A stretch of 39,982 bases of DNA, taken from positions 1-39,982 of the IMG/VR virus record IMGVR_UViG_3300009551_000031. One strand, written 5' to 3'. This document shows, one piece after another, positions 30,760 through 38,604 of this stretch. The position numbers and the translations under genes were made by a program. Position 1 is the stretch's first letter. The number at the start of each line of letters is the position of its first letter. Below the pieces are notes generated by a model that was not told where the DNA came from, made no database searches, and saw only the letters and a program-made list of their open reading frames with translations. The stretch is from a virus.

Positions 30760-30986
30760 ACCACGCTGGTGGCGTCTGCCCTGTTCGTCCTGAAACGATG
30801 GTCATCATCCGATATGCCAATGGCATTTGTGCGGGTGCATCACCGCGTGATGGGATCAAGGCGGCGCCTATCATGGCGAGCCAGCGCAAATGGGACTGGC
30901 GCAAGGATCGCCGCCAGCCGCTGCCTTTCGACATCACAGATTATTGGCTGGCCGAAGAAGTGCCGGCGGAAAGGCTGGCAGCATAA
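30756..30986 (+). CDS. Small hypothetical protein
   Basis: A 76-residue protein with a GTG start overlapping the previous stop by four bases. It contains TMVIIRYANGICAGASPRDG and a basic WRKDRRQPLPFD stretch. The stop overlaps the next ATG by one base (TAATG). No family recognised. Confidence 0.65.
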   Translation: MNHAGGVCPVRPETMVIIRYANGICAGASPRDGIKAAPIMASQRKWDWRKDRRQPLPFDITDYWLAEEVPAERLAA

Positions 30987-31291
30987 TGGGCAAGCTCTCC
31001 CGAGATAAGGGCTATCGGTACGAAGCCGAGACGGTGAATTTCCTCAAGGAGTTTCACCTGGATGCATGGCGCGTGCCGCTCTCTGGCTCGACTAGCCATG
31101 ACAAAGGCGACATTCGGGTCCGTGTCCATTTCCGCGAAGCGCCGCTTTCGGGCGAGTGTAAGCGCCGCGCTGCGCTTCCCGCCTGGATCAAGGCTGCGCT
31201 CGGCGCCAACGACTTTCTCGCGATGCGGGCTGATCGCGACGACACGCTGATCGTCATGCGCGCCGACTTCTTTGCGGAGCTGCTTCAGTGA
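30986..31291 (+). CDS. Hjc-like Holliday-junction resolvase (PDDEXK fold)
   Basis: A 101-residue protein. The motifs [18 protein letters not shown] (Arg/Glu helix), [13 protein letters not shown] (Gly-Asp) and [14 protein letters not shown] (E-x-K) are those of archaeal Hjc-type resolvases of the PDDEXK superfamily. The length is slightly below the usual ~120. The likely role is resolving branched DNA before packaging, a task done by RusA, Rap or endonuclease VII in other phages. It overlaps the next gene by four bases. Confidence 0.8.
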   Translation: MGKLSRDKGYRYEAETVNFLKEFHLDAWRVPLSGSTSHDKGDIRVRVHFREAPLSGECKRRAALPAWIKAALGANDFLAMRADRDDTLIVMRADFFAELLQ

Positions 31292-31770
31292 GCGAACCAA
31301 TCACTCAGTATTGCACCAAGTGCGGGGCTGAGCCGGGGATGCCTTGCATCGGCAAGCGTGGTCATCATCGCCGCGCGTTTCATCGCGAACGCGGATCGCG
31401 ACGAGCAGGGGCGCTTGCTTACTGTCCGCACGAACACACAGTTGAGAGCTACATAGAGGATCAGCTTGCGGGCGCGGTAACCGCCTGGATTCGTCACCAC
31501 GACATCACAGGCGCGACCGTACAGACGCAGGTTCCGCTCGGGCCGTATAGGCTAGATATGTTGGTAACGGTGGCTGGCCGTCATTTGGCTGTCGAAAGCG
31601 ATGGCATGGCCTGGCATTCTTCTCCAGCGGCCATAGAGCGTGACAAGAAGCGCGATCGATTTTGCGTCACCCAAGGTTACGCGGTCATGCGCTTCACTGG
31701 TTCTGAGATTAGGCGCGATCCGCGAGGATGCGCCGCGCAAATCGGTTTGTGGATCAGGGCTCAACAGTGA
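31288..31770 (+). CDS. Zinc-finger plus DUF559/Vsr-like nuclease domain
   Basis: A 160-residue protein with two parts. Residues ~9-35 ([27 protein letters not shown]) form a small phage-type zinc finger. Residues ~75-155 ([39 protein letters not shown], then [11 protein letters not shown]) match the DUF559/Vsr-like PDDEXK pattern, with the acid pair D-x(n)-E-x-D. A DNA nick or repair role is likely. The pairing with the Hjc-like gene is notable. It overlaps the replication gene as GTGA. Confidence 0.75.
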   Translation: MSEPITQYCTKCGAEPGMPCIGKRGHHRRAFHRERGSRRAGALAYCPHEHTVESYIEDQLAGAVTAWIRHHDITGATVQTQVPLGPYRLDMLVTVAGRHLAVESDGMAWHSSPAAIERDKKRDRFCVTQGYAVMRFTGSEIRRDPRGCAAQIGLWIRAQQ

Positions 31771-32582
31771 GCTTTGATGCACTCTCGTGGGCGGCCAAGC
31801 AGCGCCCCGGCAACCTTGCCGCCAAGATGGTGCTGTTGGCGCTTGCCAATTGGGCGGACGATGGCGGCTGCGCGTATCCTAGCACGGCTGCAATCGCTGA
31901 ATTTGGCGATATGGACCACAAGACAGCCACCGCTGCGCTTGACCGACTAATTGCGCTTGAGCTGGTTACCGATACGGGTGAGCGCGAGGGGCGCACCCGT
32001 CAAATCAAGGTGTATCAGCTTAACCTATCAAGCCTCCCAAAAACGGAAGCCTACCAAAAACGGAAGCCTCCCGTTTCTTCCGTTAAAGCCCCCCAAAAAC
32101 GGGGTACGGATACAGTCAGGGATACAGGTTCGGAAGCTAAAGCTTCCTCACACACTGGCAAGCATTTCCTCCCAGATGATTGGGAGTTGCCAGCGATTAC
32201 GGACCTTCCTCCACAGGCGCGAGCATGTGCCGAACAATGGACCGCAGCTAGCTACGCAACGCACGGCGAAGCATTCATTGGCTACTGGCGCACGACACGC
32301 CGCAAGATGGCAGATTGGCGGCTGACCTGGGCCAACCGGATCGTTGCGCTGCACGGCCAGGTCATGCGCGATCAGAAGTTTGGCAACGCACCTACTGGCG
32401 GAAAGCCAGCATCGCCATCCGGCAAGCAATGGACGCCTGAAGAGCAGGCGGCATACCTAGCGCGGATCGCAGCCAATAGTTCGGATGAAGCGCCGCCACG
32501 ACCACCCGACGCGAAGCGCGAGTGCACCGCATTCGGAACGCCAATCGGGCAGATCGCCCAACGCATAGCAGGCCAAGCATGA
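31767..32582 (+). CDS. Replication initiator (HTH, DnaD/O-like)
   Basis: 271 residues from the GTG at 31767, which overlaps the previous stop; the reading frame upstream to 31728 is rejected. The N-terminal winged helix ([43 protein letters not shown]) is the common opening of phage replication initiators. A low-complexity linker, encoded by the iterons, follows at about residues 88-125. The C-terminal half ([39 protein letters not shown]) resembles DnaC/DnaB-loader partner domains. It presumably binds the iterons in its own gene and recruits the host helicase. Confidence 0.8.
   Translation: MSFDALSWAAKQRPGNLAAKMVLLALANWADDGGCAYPSTAAIAEFGDMDHKTATAALDRLIALELVTDTGEREGRTRQIKVYQLNLSSLPKTEAYQKRKPPVSSVKAPQKRGTDTVRDTGSEAKASSHTGKHFLPDDWELPAITDLPPQARACAEQWTAASYATHGEAFIGYWRTTRRKMADWRLTWANRIVALHGQVMRDQKFGNAPTGGKPASPSGKQWTPEEQAAYLARIAANSSDEAPPRPPDAKRECTAFGTPIGQIAQRIAGQA
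32030..32147. other. Candidate replication origin: iterons inside the initiator gene
   Basis: The 17-bp repeat AAGCC[TC][CA]CCAAAAACGG occurs at 32030-32046, 32047-32063 and 32086-32102. A partial copy begins at 32064, and an inverted copy (CCGTTTcttCCGTT) lies between. A palindrome with 7-bp arms (GGAAGCT-AA-AGCTTCC) follows at 32132-32147. The layout parallels the lambda origin within gene O. Confidence 0.7.
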
Positions 32583-32764
32583 ACGATCCCCGCTTCCAAT
32601 CCATCCCGCCCAACGACAGCCCGAGTGCCAGTTATGCAGGGATGGTGAAGGTCAGGTTGGGTCAAACTGACCGGGCAATTCAAGTCTACGGTTGGGGTGC
32701 TGAAGCGGAGAAACGGGCTGAAAAGCTGGCGCGCAAGATCATGGGCGAAGGCGTCGAAGAGTAG
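32579..32764 (+). CDS. Small hypothetical protein
   Basis: A 61-residue protein whose ATG overlaps the replication gene's stop by four bases. It has a beta-rich middle (GMVKVRLGQTDRAIQVYGWG) and a helical Lys/Glu-rich end. Possibly coupled to the initiator. No family recognised. Confidence 0.6.
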   Translation: MNDPRFQSIPPNDSPSASYAGMVKVRLGQTDRAIQVYGWGAEAEKRAEKLARKIMGEGVEE

Positions 32765-32870
32765 ACGCTCCGCATGGTGGGTCCGAGGTTCGTTCGATCC
32801 TTGGCACAACCACCCAACGCATAGAAATTTAGTTAGGTTCAAACAATTACGCACACGAAAGGAACGCGAT

Positions 32871-33062
32871 ATGGAAAAATCTTCATCGAATGACGGCGTT
32901 GGCTTTTTCACGCTGTTGGCGCTTCTCTTCATCGGCCTGAAGCTTGGCGGCGTAATCGCTTGGTCCTGGTGGTGGGTGCTTTCCCCGATCTGGATTCCGT
33001 TGGCGGTTGTGGCGCTCATCATGGCGTGCGTTGCCGCTGTGGCAATTTCTCGCAAAGCCTAA
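32871..33062 (+). CDS. Small two-span membrane protein
   Basis: A 63-residue protein with GAAAGGA ahead of its ATG. Two hydrophobic stretches, about residues 11-30 (VGFFTLLALLFIGLKLGGVI) and 36-58 (WVLSPIWIPLAVVALIMACV), take up most of it. The 106-bp gap upstream is less GC-rich. It holds a weak promoter candidate (TTGGCA at 32800-32805 and TAGAAA at 32822-32827) and no gene. Function unknown; superinfection exclusion or a lysis role are possible but unsupported. Confidence 0.6.
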   Translation: MEKSSSNDGVGFFTLLALLFIGLKLGGVIAWSWWWVLSPIWIPLAVVALIMACVAAVAISRKA

Positions 33063-33085
33063 TCATTCAATCGGGGGTGGATACC

Positions 33086-33658
33086 GTGGCAAAAGGACGA
33101 CCAAAATCAAATCGTCCTTGTCGTAAGGATGGGCGGCTGGAGCCACTGATCGATAAGGGCAATGTTGTTGTCCAAGCGTGCTGGGAAGCGTTCAAAGTGT
33201 TCCAGGACGGCAAGACGGATCAGCAAGTGCACGACCCTATCGGACGCGCATGGGCTGTTGGTTTGCTCGACGGCACAACCCAGGATGCGGCAATGCTCCG
33301 CGACATTGGCCGGCGCTATGCACAGCTACACGGGATCGTTTATCGCCAAACGCAATGCGCGGTAGCCGACCATGATCGCGTTCGTGGGACAGGGGCGGGG
33401 AACGACAACGACCATACTGGCGAGCGGTTTGCAAAGCTAGATCAGCTCGCACGGGATGCAGGATCGAAGCAGCGACTGGCGATGCAGAAGCTGTGCCTAT
33501 CCGCGAACCCGGATGAAGATCCGCTGTGGTTAGGGCGACTGATCGCATGGGAGCGCATAGTCGGCGCGCTAGACGAAAAGCCAATACCACCCTTCATGCG
33601 CGATCACATGATCCTCACCCAAGCTGTTCAGGCATTGGTGGCGATGGTGGAGGGGTAA
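33086..33658 (+). CDS. Hypothetical protein in the late-regulator position
   Basis: 190 residues from the GTG at 33086 with a GGGGGTGG stretch upstream. It has a basic N-terminus (AKGRPKSNRPCRKDG), a helical middle (AAMLRDIGRRYAQLHGIVYR) and a C-terminal helical part. No family is recognised. Its place, the last sizeable gene before the untranslated region and packaging genes, is where an antiterminator or late activator would be expected, but no motif confirms this. Confidence 0.65.
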   Translation: MAKGRPKSNRPCRKDGRLEPLIDKGNVVVQACWEAFKVFQDGKTDQQVHDPIGRAWAVGLLDGTTQDAAMLRDIGRRYAQLHGIVYRQTQCAVADHDRVRGTGAGNDNDHTGERFAKLDQLARDAGSKQRLAMQKLCLSANPDEDPLWLGRLIAWERIVGALDEKPIPPFMRDHMILTQAVQALVAMVEG

Positions 33659-33659
33659 C

Positions 33660-33899
33660 GTGGGAAAATGGAATTATCGCGTCATCGACCACGGCAACCA
33701 CAAAGCGCTGCATGAGGTCTATTACGACGATGATGGCAACCCCACCGGATGGACGGAGAGCCCGGCAACCTTCGTCTGCGATCCAGATGAGGATGCGATA
33801 GAGATAGCCAAAGCCCTGTCCATGGCCCTTATTAACGCGCTGACAAAGCCGGTTCTCACGGAAGAACAAAAAAAGGTTGACACCGCGGAACAAACGTGA
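33660..33899 (+). CDS. Small conserved phage protein
   Basis: A 79-residue protein with a GTG start and GAGGGG ahead of it. The pattern KWNYRVIDHGNHKALHEVYY, then DDDGNPTGWTESPATFVCD, is one seen in many small phage and bacterial proteins. Function unknown. It overlaps the next small frame as GTGA. Confidence 0.75.
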   Translation: MGKWNYRVIDHGNHKALHEVYYDDDGNPTGWTESPATFVCDPDEDAIEIAKALSMALINALTKPVLTEEQKKVDTAEQT

Positions 33900-34003
33900 T
33901 ACGCATTGACCAATATTTGGAGGTTGGATTGCGCGATTTTTCCGCCGATACCATCATCGAGCAGCAATGGGGTGGCATCGGAGACGGCGGTGGTGGCTGT
34001 TAA
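33896..34003 (+). CDS. Very small reading frame
   Basis: A 35-residue frame from the GTG at 33896 overlapping the previous stop, or 24 residues from the TTG at 33929, which has GGAGG upstream. It encodes FSADTIIEQQWGGIGDGGGG near the end. The overlap and ribosome-binding site support translation, but the length leaves the call uncertain. Confidence 0.45.
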   Translation: MIRIDQYLEVGLRDFSADTIIEQQWGGIGDGGGGC

Positions 34004-34010
34004 TCCATAA

Positions 34011-34080
34011 AGCCCGCCACGCCTCTCAACGATGCGCACCTGGCGGGCTACTGATCCACCCAACGTCTATATGGCGTTGG
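34011..34080. other. Two RNA hairpins in an untranslated leader
   Basis: AGCCCGCCA (34011-34019) pairs perfectly with TGGCGGGCT (34041-34049). CCAACG (34060-34065) pairs with CGTTGG (34075-34080). Neither is followed by a T-run on the plus strand. The 34004-34256 stretch holds no supported gene; it contains these hairpins and then a terminator. A put-like or qut-like antitermination element is one possible reading. Confidence 0.55.
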
Positions 34081-34084
34081 ACAG

Positions 34085-34116
34085 GGCGGCTAACTTCGGT
34101 TGGCCGCCTTTTGTTT
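34085..34116 (+). terminator. Rho-independent terminator with UUCG loop
   Basis: GGCGGCTAAC (34085-34094), loop TTCG (34095-34098), GTTGGCCGCC (34099-34108), then TTTTGTTT. The 10-bp stem has one wobble pair and is capped by the very stable UUCG loop. It lies between the early rightward genes and the packaging genes, so late expression would need antitermination or a promoter beyond it. Confidence 0.85.
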
Positions 34117-34256
34117 GCGCGCTATCAGGGCCTAGCCCGTGAGGTGATCGTAGATCGCTGGCGCGCCACCCCTCCGAACCCGGCACGCCTCCGCACACTG
34201 AATGAGCACGGTGGGCAGTCCGCGAGGTATCGGAGGGGAATGTTTCAGGAGGTTGC

Positions 34257-34403
34257 ATGGAGATCATCGCCGATCTTCGCGACGACATCCTCCTTACGCT
34301 CGGGCAATCGGGAATCCGTGGTGATCGCGCCCAAGAGTTGGCCGACGATCTAATCACCACCATCAAACGCTGGTGCGCCAAGGAGCCTGCCAACGATGCG
34401 TAA
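34257..34403 (+). CDS. Small helical hypothetical protein
   Basis: A 48-residue protein with AGGAGG ahead of its ATG. The sequence (IIADLRDDILLTLGQSGIRG, DRAQELADDLITTIKRW) is helical and looks natural. It overlaps the next gene by eight bases (ATGCGTAA). Function unknown. Confidence 0.65.
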   Translation: MEIIADLRDDILLTLGQSGIRGDRAQELADDLITTIKRWCAKEPANDA

Positions 34404-34656
34404 CTGGCTCGCCCGCAAAATACTGTTCTGGGCTCTCAAGCATCTCAAGCCCCAACCCCGCATTGAAGGAAAACTAGCTGTGACCATCTTTGAAACGCTC
34501 GCCGATCTGGAAAGCCGCCTCGCCAAGGTTGAGGCTGCGCCCGGCGTAGATACCAGTGCATTCGCTACCGCATCGGATCTGACCGCCGTCTCTAGCCGCG
34601 TAACCGTGCTGGAGAGCGAAGTCGGCACGCCTCCTGCTGATCCCGCACAGGGCTAA
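34396..34656 (+). CDS. Small coiled-coil protein
   Basis: An 86-residue protein with an N-terminal amphipathic or weakly hydrophobic helix (NWLARKILFWALKHL). A heptad-like region (TIFETLADLESRLAKVEAAP, then LTAVSSRVTVLESEVG) follows, with a Pro-rich end. Possibly a small oligomeric structural protein. No family recognised. Confidence 0.6.
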   Translation: MRNWLARKILFWALKHLKPQPRIEGKLAVTIFETLADLESRLAKVEAAPGVDTSAFATASDLTAVSSRVTVLESEVGTPPADPAQG

Positions 34657-34678
34657 CAGTTTGACAGGGAGTTAAGGA

Positions 34679-34954
34679 ATGGCCCAGATCAACATATTCG
34701 AGATGGGCAGCCTCGACGGCAAGAAGCCCGTCATCAAGGTTCCCTTCAATGCGCAGCAGGCAAAGACCGCTTCGCCAAGCGATGCGTTTAAGGGCGGCAC
34801 GCGGTTCGTTCGTGTTCAGACCGATACGGCTATCTATGTGAAGTTCGGCCCGACCGGGACAACTGCAACCACGGTGACAGACTATAAGATCGCGGCCAAT
34901 TCGTATGATGATTTCGAGGTTGAACCTGGGCAGATTATGGCATGGACGACGTAA
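34679..34954 (+). CDS. Small beta-rich structural-type protein
   Basis: A 91-residue protein with TTAAGGA upstream. The short-strand pattern (FVRVQTDTAIYVKFGPTG, TTATTVTDYKIAANSYDDFE, then PGQIMAW) is that of small virion proteins such as head decorations or fibre-base proteins. It lies just before the terminase genes and overlaps the small terminase gene by 13 bases. The role is an inference. Confidence 0.6.
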   Translation: MAQINIFEMGSLDGKKPVIKVPFNAQQAKTASPSDAFKGGTRFVRVQTDTAIYVKFGPTGTTATTVTDYKIAANSYDDFEVEPGQIMAWTT

Positions 34955-35328
34955 AGCCAGCCAAAGACGAGAAGGGCCGATTCATAACCGGCAATATCGG
35001 TGGAGGCCGGCCTAAGGGCGCGCGGTCAAAGTTGGGTGAAGCATTCGTAGAGGCGCTGCAAGCCAGCTTCGAAGAACATGGACCTGAGACAATCGAAACC
35101 GTCCGCGTCGAGAAGCCTGATCAATACCTGAAGGTGATCGCGTCGCTTCTCCCGAAGGATGTGAACCTCAATCTCAACGATGAGCGAGAGCTGACGGATG
35201 AGCAGCTTGTCGAACGCATTAGAACCCTCAACGCGGCAATCGCTCCTTTCATTGCTGGCGGATCTGGAGCGGACGCAAACGCTGATCCAGCAGCGAAACG
35301 CAAAGCGCGGGCTGCAAGCGTTCACTGA
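34942..35328 (+). CDS. Terminase small subunit-like (DUF5681-like) protein
   Basis: A 128-residue protein. The N-terminus (KDEKGRFITGNIGGGRPKGA) matches the motif of DUF5681-type proteins that sit before large terminases. A helical part (LGEAFVEALQASFEEHGPET) and an acidic C-terminal half follow. The place and size fit the subunit that recognises viral DNA for packaging. Its 3' end overlaps the large terminase frame by 131 bases if that starts at 35198. Confidence 0.7.
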   Translation: MDDVKPAKDEKGRFITGNIGGGRPKGARSKLGEAFVEALQASFEEHGPETIETVRVEKPDQYLKVIASLLPKDVNLNLNDERELTDEQLVERIRTLNAAIAPFIAGGSGADANADPAAKRKARAASVH

Positions 35329-36682
35329 GTACGTAAACCCGGCCTATCAAGCGGCTGGGCATCATGCACTTATCTGTGGAGCGCTGGAGCAGGTAGAGCG
35401 TGGTGAGATTGACCGCCTGATGATTTTCATGCCGCCTCGCCACGGCAAATCGGAATTGGCGAGCCGCAAGTTTCCGGCATGGTATCTCGGCAAGAACCCG
35501 CACAAGCAGATCATCGCAGCGAGCTATAACAGCGACCTTGCAATGGATTTCGGGCGCGATGTCCGCAATCTTGTTGCATCGCCTGAGTTCAATGACGTGT
35601 TCCGCGATGTAGAGTTGCGCGAGGACAGCCGAGCCGCGAACCGCATGAACACGTCTCACGGGGGCGCTTACGTCGCTGCGGGTGTGGGTACCGCTGTTAC
35701 TGGTCGCGGCGCGCATGTGTTGCTGATCGACGATCCCTTCAAGGATCGCGAGGAAGCGGACAGCGAGCGCCGCCGGCAGATCGTGGACGATTGGTTTCGT
35801 TCCACAGCTTACACGCGGTTGATGCCGGGGGGCGCGATCGTCGTCATTCAGACGCGCTGGCATGAGGATGATTTGGCCGGTCGTCTGCTTGAACGCGAGG
35901 GCACAAAGGAAGACGGAGGCGAATGGACGGTCCTGGACCTTCCCGCGATCGACAAGGGCGGAAAAGCTCTCTGGCCTGAATGGTATGACGTTCCGGCTCT
36001 CAACCGCATCAAGGCCAGCATCGGCCCGCGCGAGTGGTCGGCGCTCTATCAGCAGAAGCCGCAGCCCGACGAAGGCACGTTCTTTCAGCGCGATTGGCTT
36101 CCCGAGTGGACAGACAAACCTAAGCATTTACGTCTGTACGGGACGAGCGACTACGCCGTCACCGATGCGGGCGGCGATTACACGGTGCACCGCATCTGGG
36201 GCATTGACGAGAACGACAAGATTTACCGTCTCGATGGCTGGCGCGGACAGACCGCAGCAGATGAATGGATCGAGCGAAAGATTGACCTGATCGCCAAGCA
36301 CAAGCCGCTCGCATGGTTTGGTGAGGCTGGAGTCATCGAAAAGGCCGTCAAGCCCATGCTATTGCGTCGGATGCGAGAGCGTCAGGTGCATTGCCGCATG
36401 GAATGGCTGCCTAGTATCCACGACAAGGCAACGCGGGCTCGCGGCTTTCAGGCGCGGGCGAGCATGGGAATGGTCTGCGTCGAGCCTGGGGCTGACATTA
36501 GCGAGTTTCTGTCATTCCCAGCCGGCAAGCATGACGACGAAGTGGACGTAGCGGGCCTGATCGGTCGCGCACTGGACCAGGTTCATCGGGCGATCGTGCC
36601 CACGACTATCAAGCCGACCAACCCCGCTGATCGGTACAGGCCACAGCAAAACGGAGGTGCAGACGGATGGAAGGTTATGTGA
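35198..36682 (+). CDS. Terminase large subunit
   Basis: A 494-residue packaging motor. The ATPase domain has Walker A at about residues 79-85 (PPRHGKSE) and Walker B (HVLLIDDPFKD), with the usual arginine and coupling segments (YNSDLAMDFGRDVRNL, QTRWHEDDLAGRLLERE). The C-terminal RNase-H-like nuclease has acidic residues at GTSDYAVTDAGGDY and HDDEVD. It cuts the concatemer and drives DNA into the prohead through the portal. The start may be later than 35198, because the N-terminal ~40 residues lie in the overlap with the small terminase gene. It overlaps the portal gene by 16 bases. Confidence 0.92.
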   Translation: MSSLSNALEPSTRQSLLSLLADLERTQTLIQQRNAKRGLQAFTEYVNPAYQAAGHHALICGALEQVERGEIDRLMIFMPPRHGKSELASRKFPAWYLGKNPHKQIIAASYNSDLAMDFGRDVRNLVASPEFNDVFRDVELREDSRAANRMNTSHGGAYVAAGVGTAVTGRGAHVLLIDDPFKDREEADSERRRQIVDDWFRSTAYTRLMPGGAIVVIQTRWHEDDLAGRLLEREGTKEDGGEWTVLDLPAIDKGGKALWPEWYDVPALNRIKASIGPREWSALYQQKPQPDEGTFFQRDWLPEWTDKPKHLRLYGTSDYAVTDAGGDYTVHRIWGIDENDKIYRLDGWRGQTAADEWIERKIDLIAKHKPLAWFGEAGVIEKAVKPMLLRRMRERQVHCRMEWLPSIHDKATRARGFQARASMGMVCVEPGADISEFLSFPAGKHDDEVDVAGLIGRALDQVHRAIVPTTIKPTNPADRYRPQQNGGADGWKVM

Positions 36683-38508
36683 CCGCTTCATCCGATCAGA
36701 CGCCCGATGGCGATCTTGCCAAGTATAAGCGCATGTTCACCGAGGCGCAGACTGTCACCGAGCAGGCACGCATCGAGAGCCAGACCGACGACGATTATTA
36801 CAACGGCTATCAGTACACCGCTGATGAGCGCCGCATACTTTCCGAGCGAAAGCAGCCTGATAACATCTTCAACCGCGTGCGTCCCGGCGTCATGGGGTGG
36901 CTTGGCGTACTCAAGCAGGGCAAGACCAGCCCACGCGCCTATGCCCGCAATCCCGATGATGAGGATTCGAGCGACGTAGTTTCCAAGGTGCTGCGCTTCA
37001 TCTCGGATGAAACGCGGTTCAATGACACCCGCATTGATGTGTCAAAGGACTATCTGGTTCAGGGCACTGGCGCTGTAATCGTCGAGCCCAACGAACAGGG
37101 GCGCGTTGAGGTCACGCACATTCGCTGGGAGGAGTTCTTCTACGATCCGCGCAGCCGGCGGCAGGATTTCCACGAAGCCCGCTACATGGGCATGGCGAAG
37201 TGGATGTATGCCGACGACGTTGAGGCCATGTACCCTGACTTCAAGGGTCAGCTTCAGTCCGGCATGGATGCCGCGATGGTCACGATGGGGACCACGTTCA
37301 ACGACAGGCCTGTCAATGGTGCGGTGACGTGGATTGACCCCAAGCGTCGCCGTGTTCTGGTGGTCGAGATCTACCACCGAGAGGGCAACAAGTGGTATCG
37401 CTGCCGCTTCTACGGCAATGGCATTCTCGAGCAGGGGCTTTCGCCATACCTGGACGAGCGGGGGAAGCCGACCAACCCGATTATAGCCCAGACGTGCTAC
37501 ATCGATCGCGAGAATAACCGCTACGGCATCGTGCGCGATATGCGCGGTCCACAGGACGAGATCAACAAGCGCCGCGCCAAGCTGTTGAACCTGATCACCA
37601 TGCGTCAGCTATTGACCACAGTGGAGGGCTTCGACGCATCGGCCGATGTCGCCCGCGTTCAGGCGGCTCGTCCCGATGGCGTTATCCCATTCGGATTCCA
37701 GCCAGCAGACCTGAATACGCAGATCACTGGGCAAATGGAACTGCTCAACCTGGCCATCCAGGAAATTGAGCGCATGTCGCCCAATCCGGCGATCCTTGGG
37801 CGTTCGGGAGAGGATCAGTCAGGGCGTGCGCAGCTGGTCCGCCAGCAAGCTGGCATGACCGAAGGCGCCGTCGTCATGGGCGGCATCGAAGAATGGGAGC
37901 TTCGCGTCTATCGGGCGTGCTGGACCCGCGCCAAGCAATTCTGGAAGGCGCAAGACTATATCCGCGTGACTGATGATCAGAAGGCGCCTGAGTATATCGG
38001 GATCAACCAGCCGGTTGTTCAGCAGGTGCCTGCGATCGTGCAGCATCCCGAGACGGGTATGCCCATGGTCGGCACGCAGAACGTTATCCTGGGCTATAAG
38101 AACGCGCTTGCCGAAATGGACGTGGACATCACGCTCGATACGGTCGCGAACACTGCCAACCTACAGCAAGAGCAATTCCAGATGCTGGCCGATCTGGCCC
38201 GCGCCGATGCGATCCAGATCCCGCTCCCGCTGCTGATCCAGATGTCGAGCCTGCCGAACAAGTCGGAATTGCTCGACCAGCTCAAGGAAATGACCAGCCA
38301 GCCGCCCACACCTGAGCAGATGCTTGAGGTGCAGCAGAAGCAGGCTGACGTTGAAAAGACCAAGAGTGAAGTTGTCCGCAACGAGGCTGAAGCTGCGTCG
38401 AAGATCGGCGCCACGGCAGTTCAGGCCGGCAACATGCACTTGAACGCGCTTACTGCTGGGATGGAGTCCGTACAACCTCCGCCCCAGCCTCAGACCGCCG
38501 CCGGGTAA
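36667..38508 (+). CDS. Portal protein (P22-like)
   Basis: A 613-residue protein with GGAGG ahead of its ATG. The pattern (YNGYQYTADERRILSERKQP, DNIFNRVRPGVMGWLGVLKQ, then MSPNPAILGRSGEDQSGRAQ, LVRQQAGMTEGAV) is that of the P22-type portal family, including the long wing and clip parts. The C-terminal ~100 residues are coiled coil and Gln/Pro-rich (barrel-like). Twelve subunits form the DNA channel at one head vertex, where terminase docks and gp4/gp10 later bind. The length is somewhat below P22 gp1 (725 residues). A 96-bp gap follows with no gene seen. Confidence 0.88.
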   Translation: MEGYVTASSDQTPDGDLAKYKRMFTEAQTVTEQARIESQTDDDYYNGYQYTADERRILSERKQPDNIFNRVRPGVMGWLGVLKQGKTSPRAYARNPDDEDSSDVVSKVLRFISDETRFNDTRIDVSKDYLVQGTGAVIVEPNEQGRVEVTHIRWEEFFYDPRSRRQDFHEARYMGMAKWMYADDVEAMYPDFKGQLQSGMDAAMVTMGTTFNDRPVNGAVTWIDPKRRRVLVVEIYHREGNKWYRCRFYGNGILEQGLSPYLDERGKPTNPIIAQTCYIDRENNRYGIVRDMRGPQDEINKRRAKLLNLITMRQLLTTVEGFDASADVARVQAARPDGVIPFGFQPADLNTQITGQMELLNLAIQEIERMSPNPAILGRSGEDQSGRAQLVRQQAGMTEGAVVMGGIEEWELRVYRACWTRAKQFWKAQDYIRVTDDQKAPEYIGINQPVVQQVPAIVQHPETGMPMVGTQNVILGYKNALAEMDVDITLDTVANTANLQQEQFQMLADLARADAIQIPLPLLIQMSSLPNKSELLDQLKEMTSQPPTPEQMLEVQQKQADVEKTKSEVVRNEAEAASKIGATAVQAGNMHLNALTAGMESVQPPPQPQTAAG

Positions 38509-38604
38509 TCGGGCGAACCGCAGCCACAGCGTATCGTGGCAACCTGCCGCCGGGGACCGGGCGCATCGTGAAGCAGCCGACGACAAAGGCTGTCAGGGGA
38601 TACA

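Noticed and set aside
33967-34353. 128-residue plus-strand frame
   Set aside because: It crosses three hairpins and a strong terminator, is Arg/Trp-rich and random-looking, and overlaps the better-supported gene at 34257.
35249-36127. 292-residue minus-strand frame
   Set aside because: It lies wholly antisense to the terminase large subunit, a common shadow in GC-rich coding DNA.
38509-38604. A small gene between portal and scaffold
   Set aside because: No frame with a start, ribosome-binding site and sensible length; no clear hairpin with T-run either.
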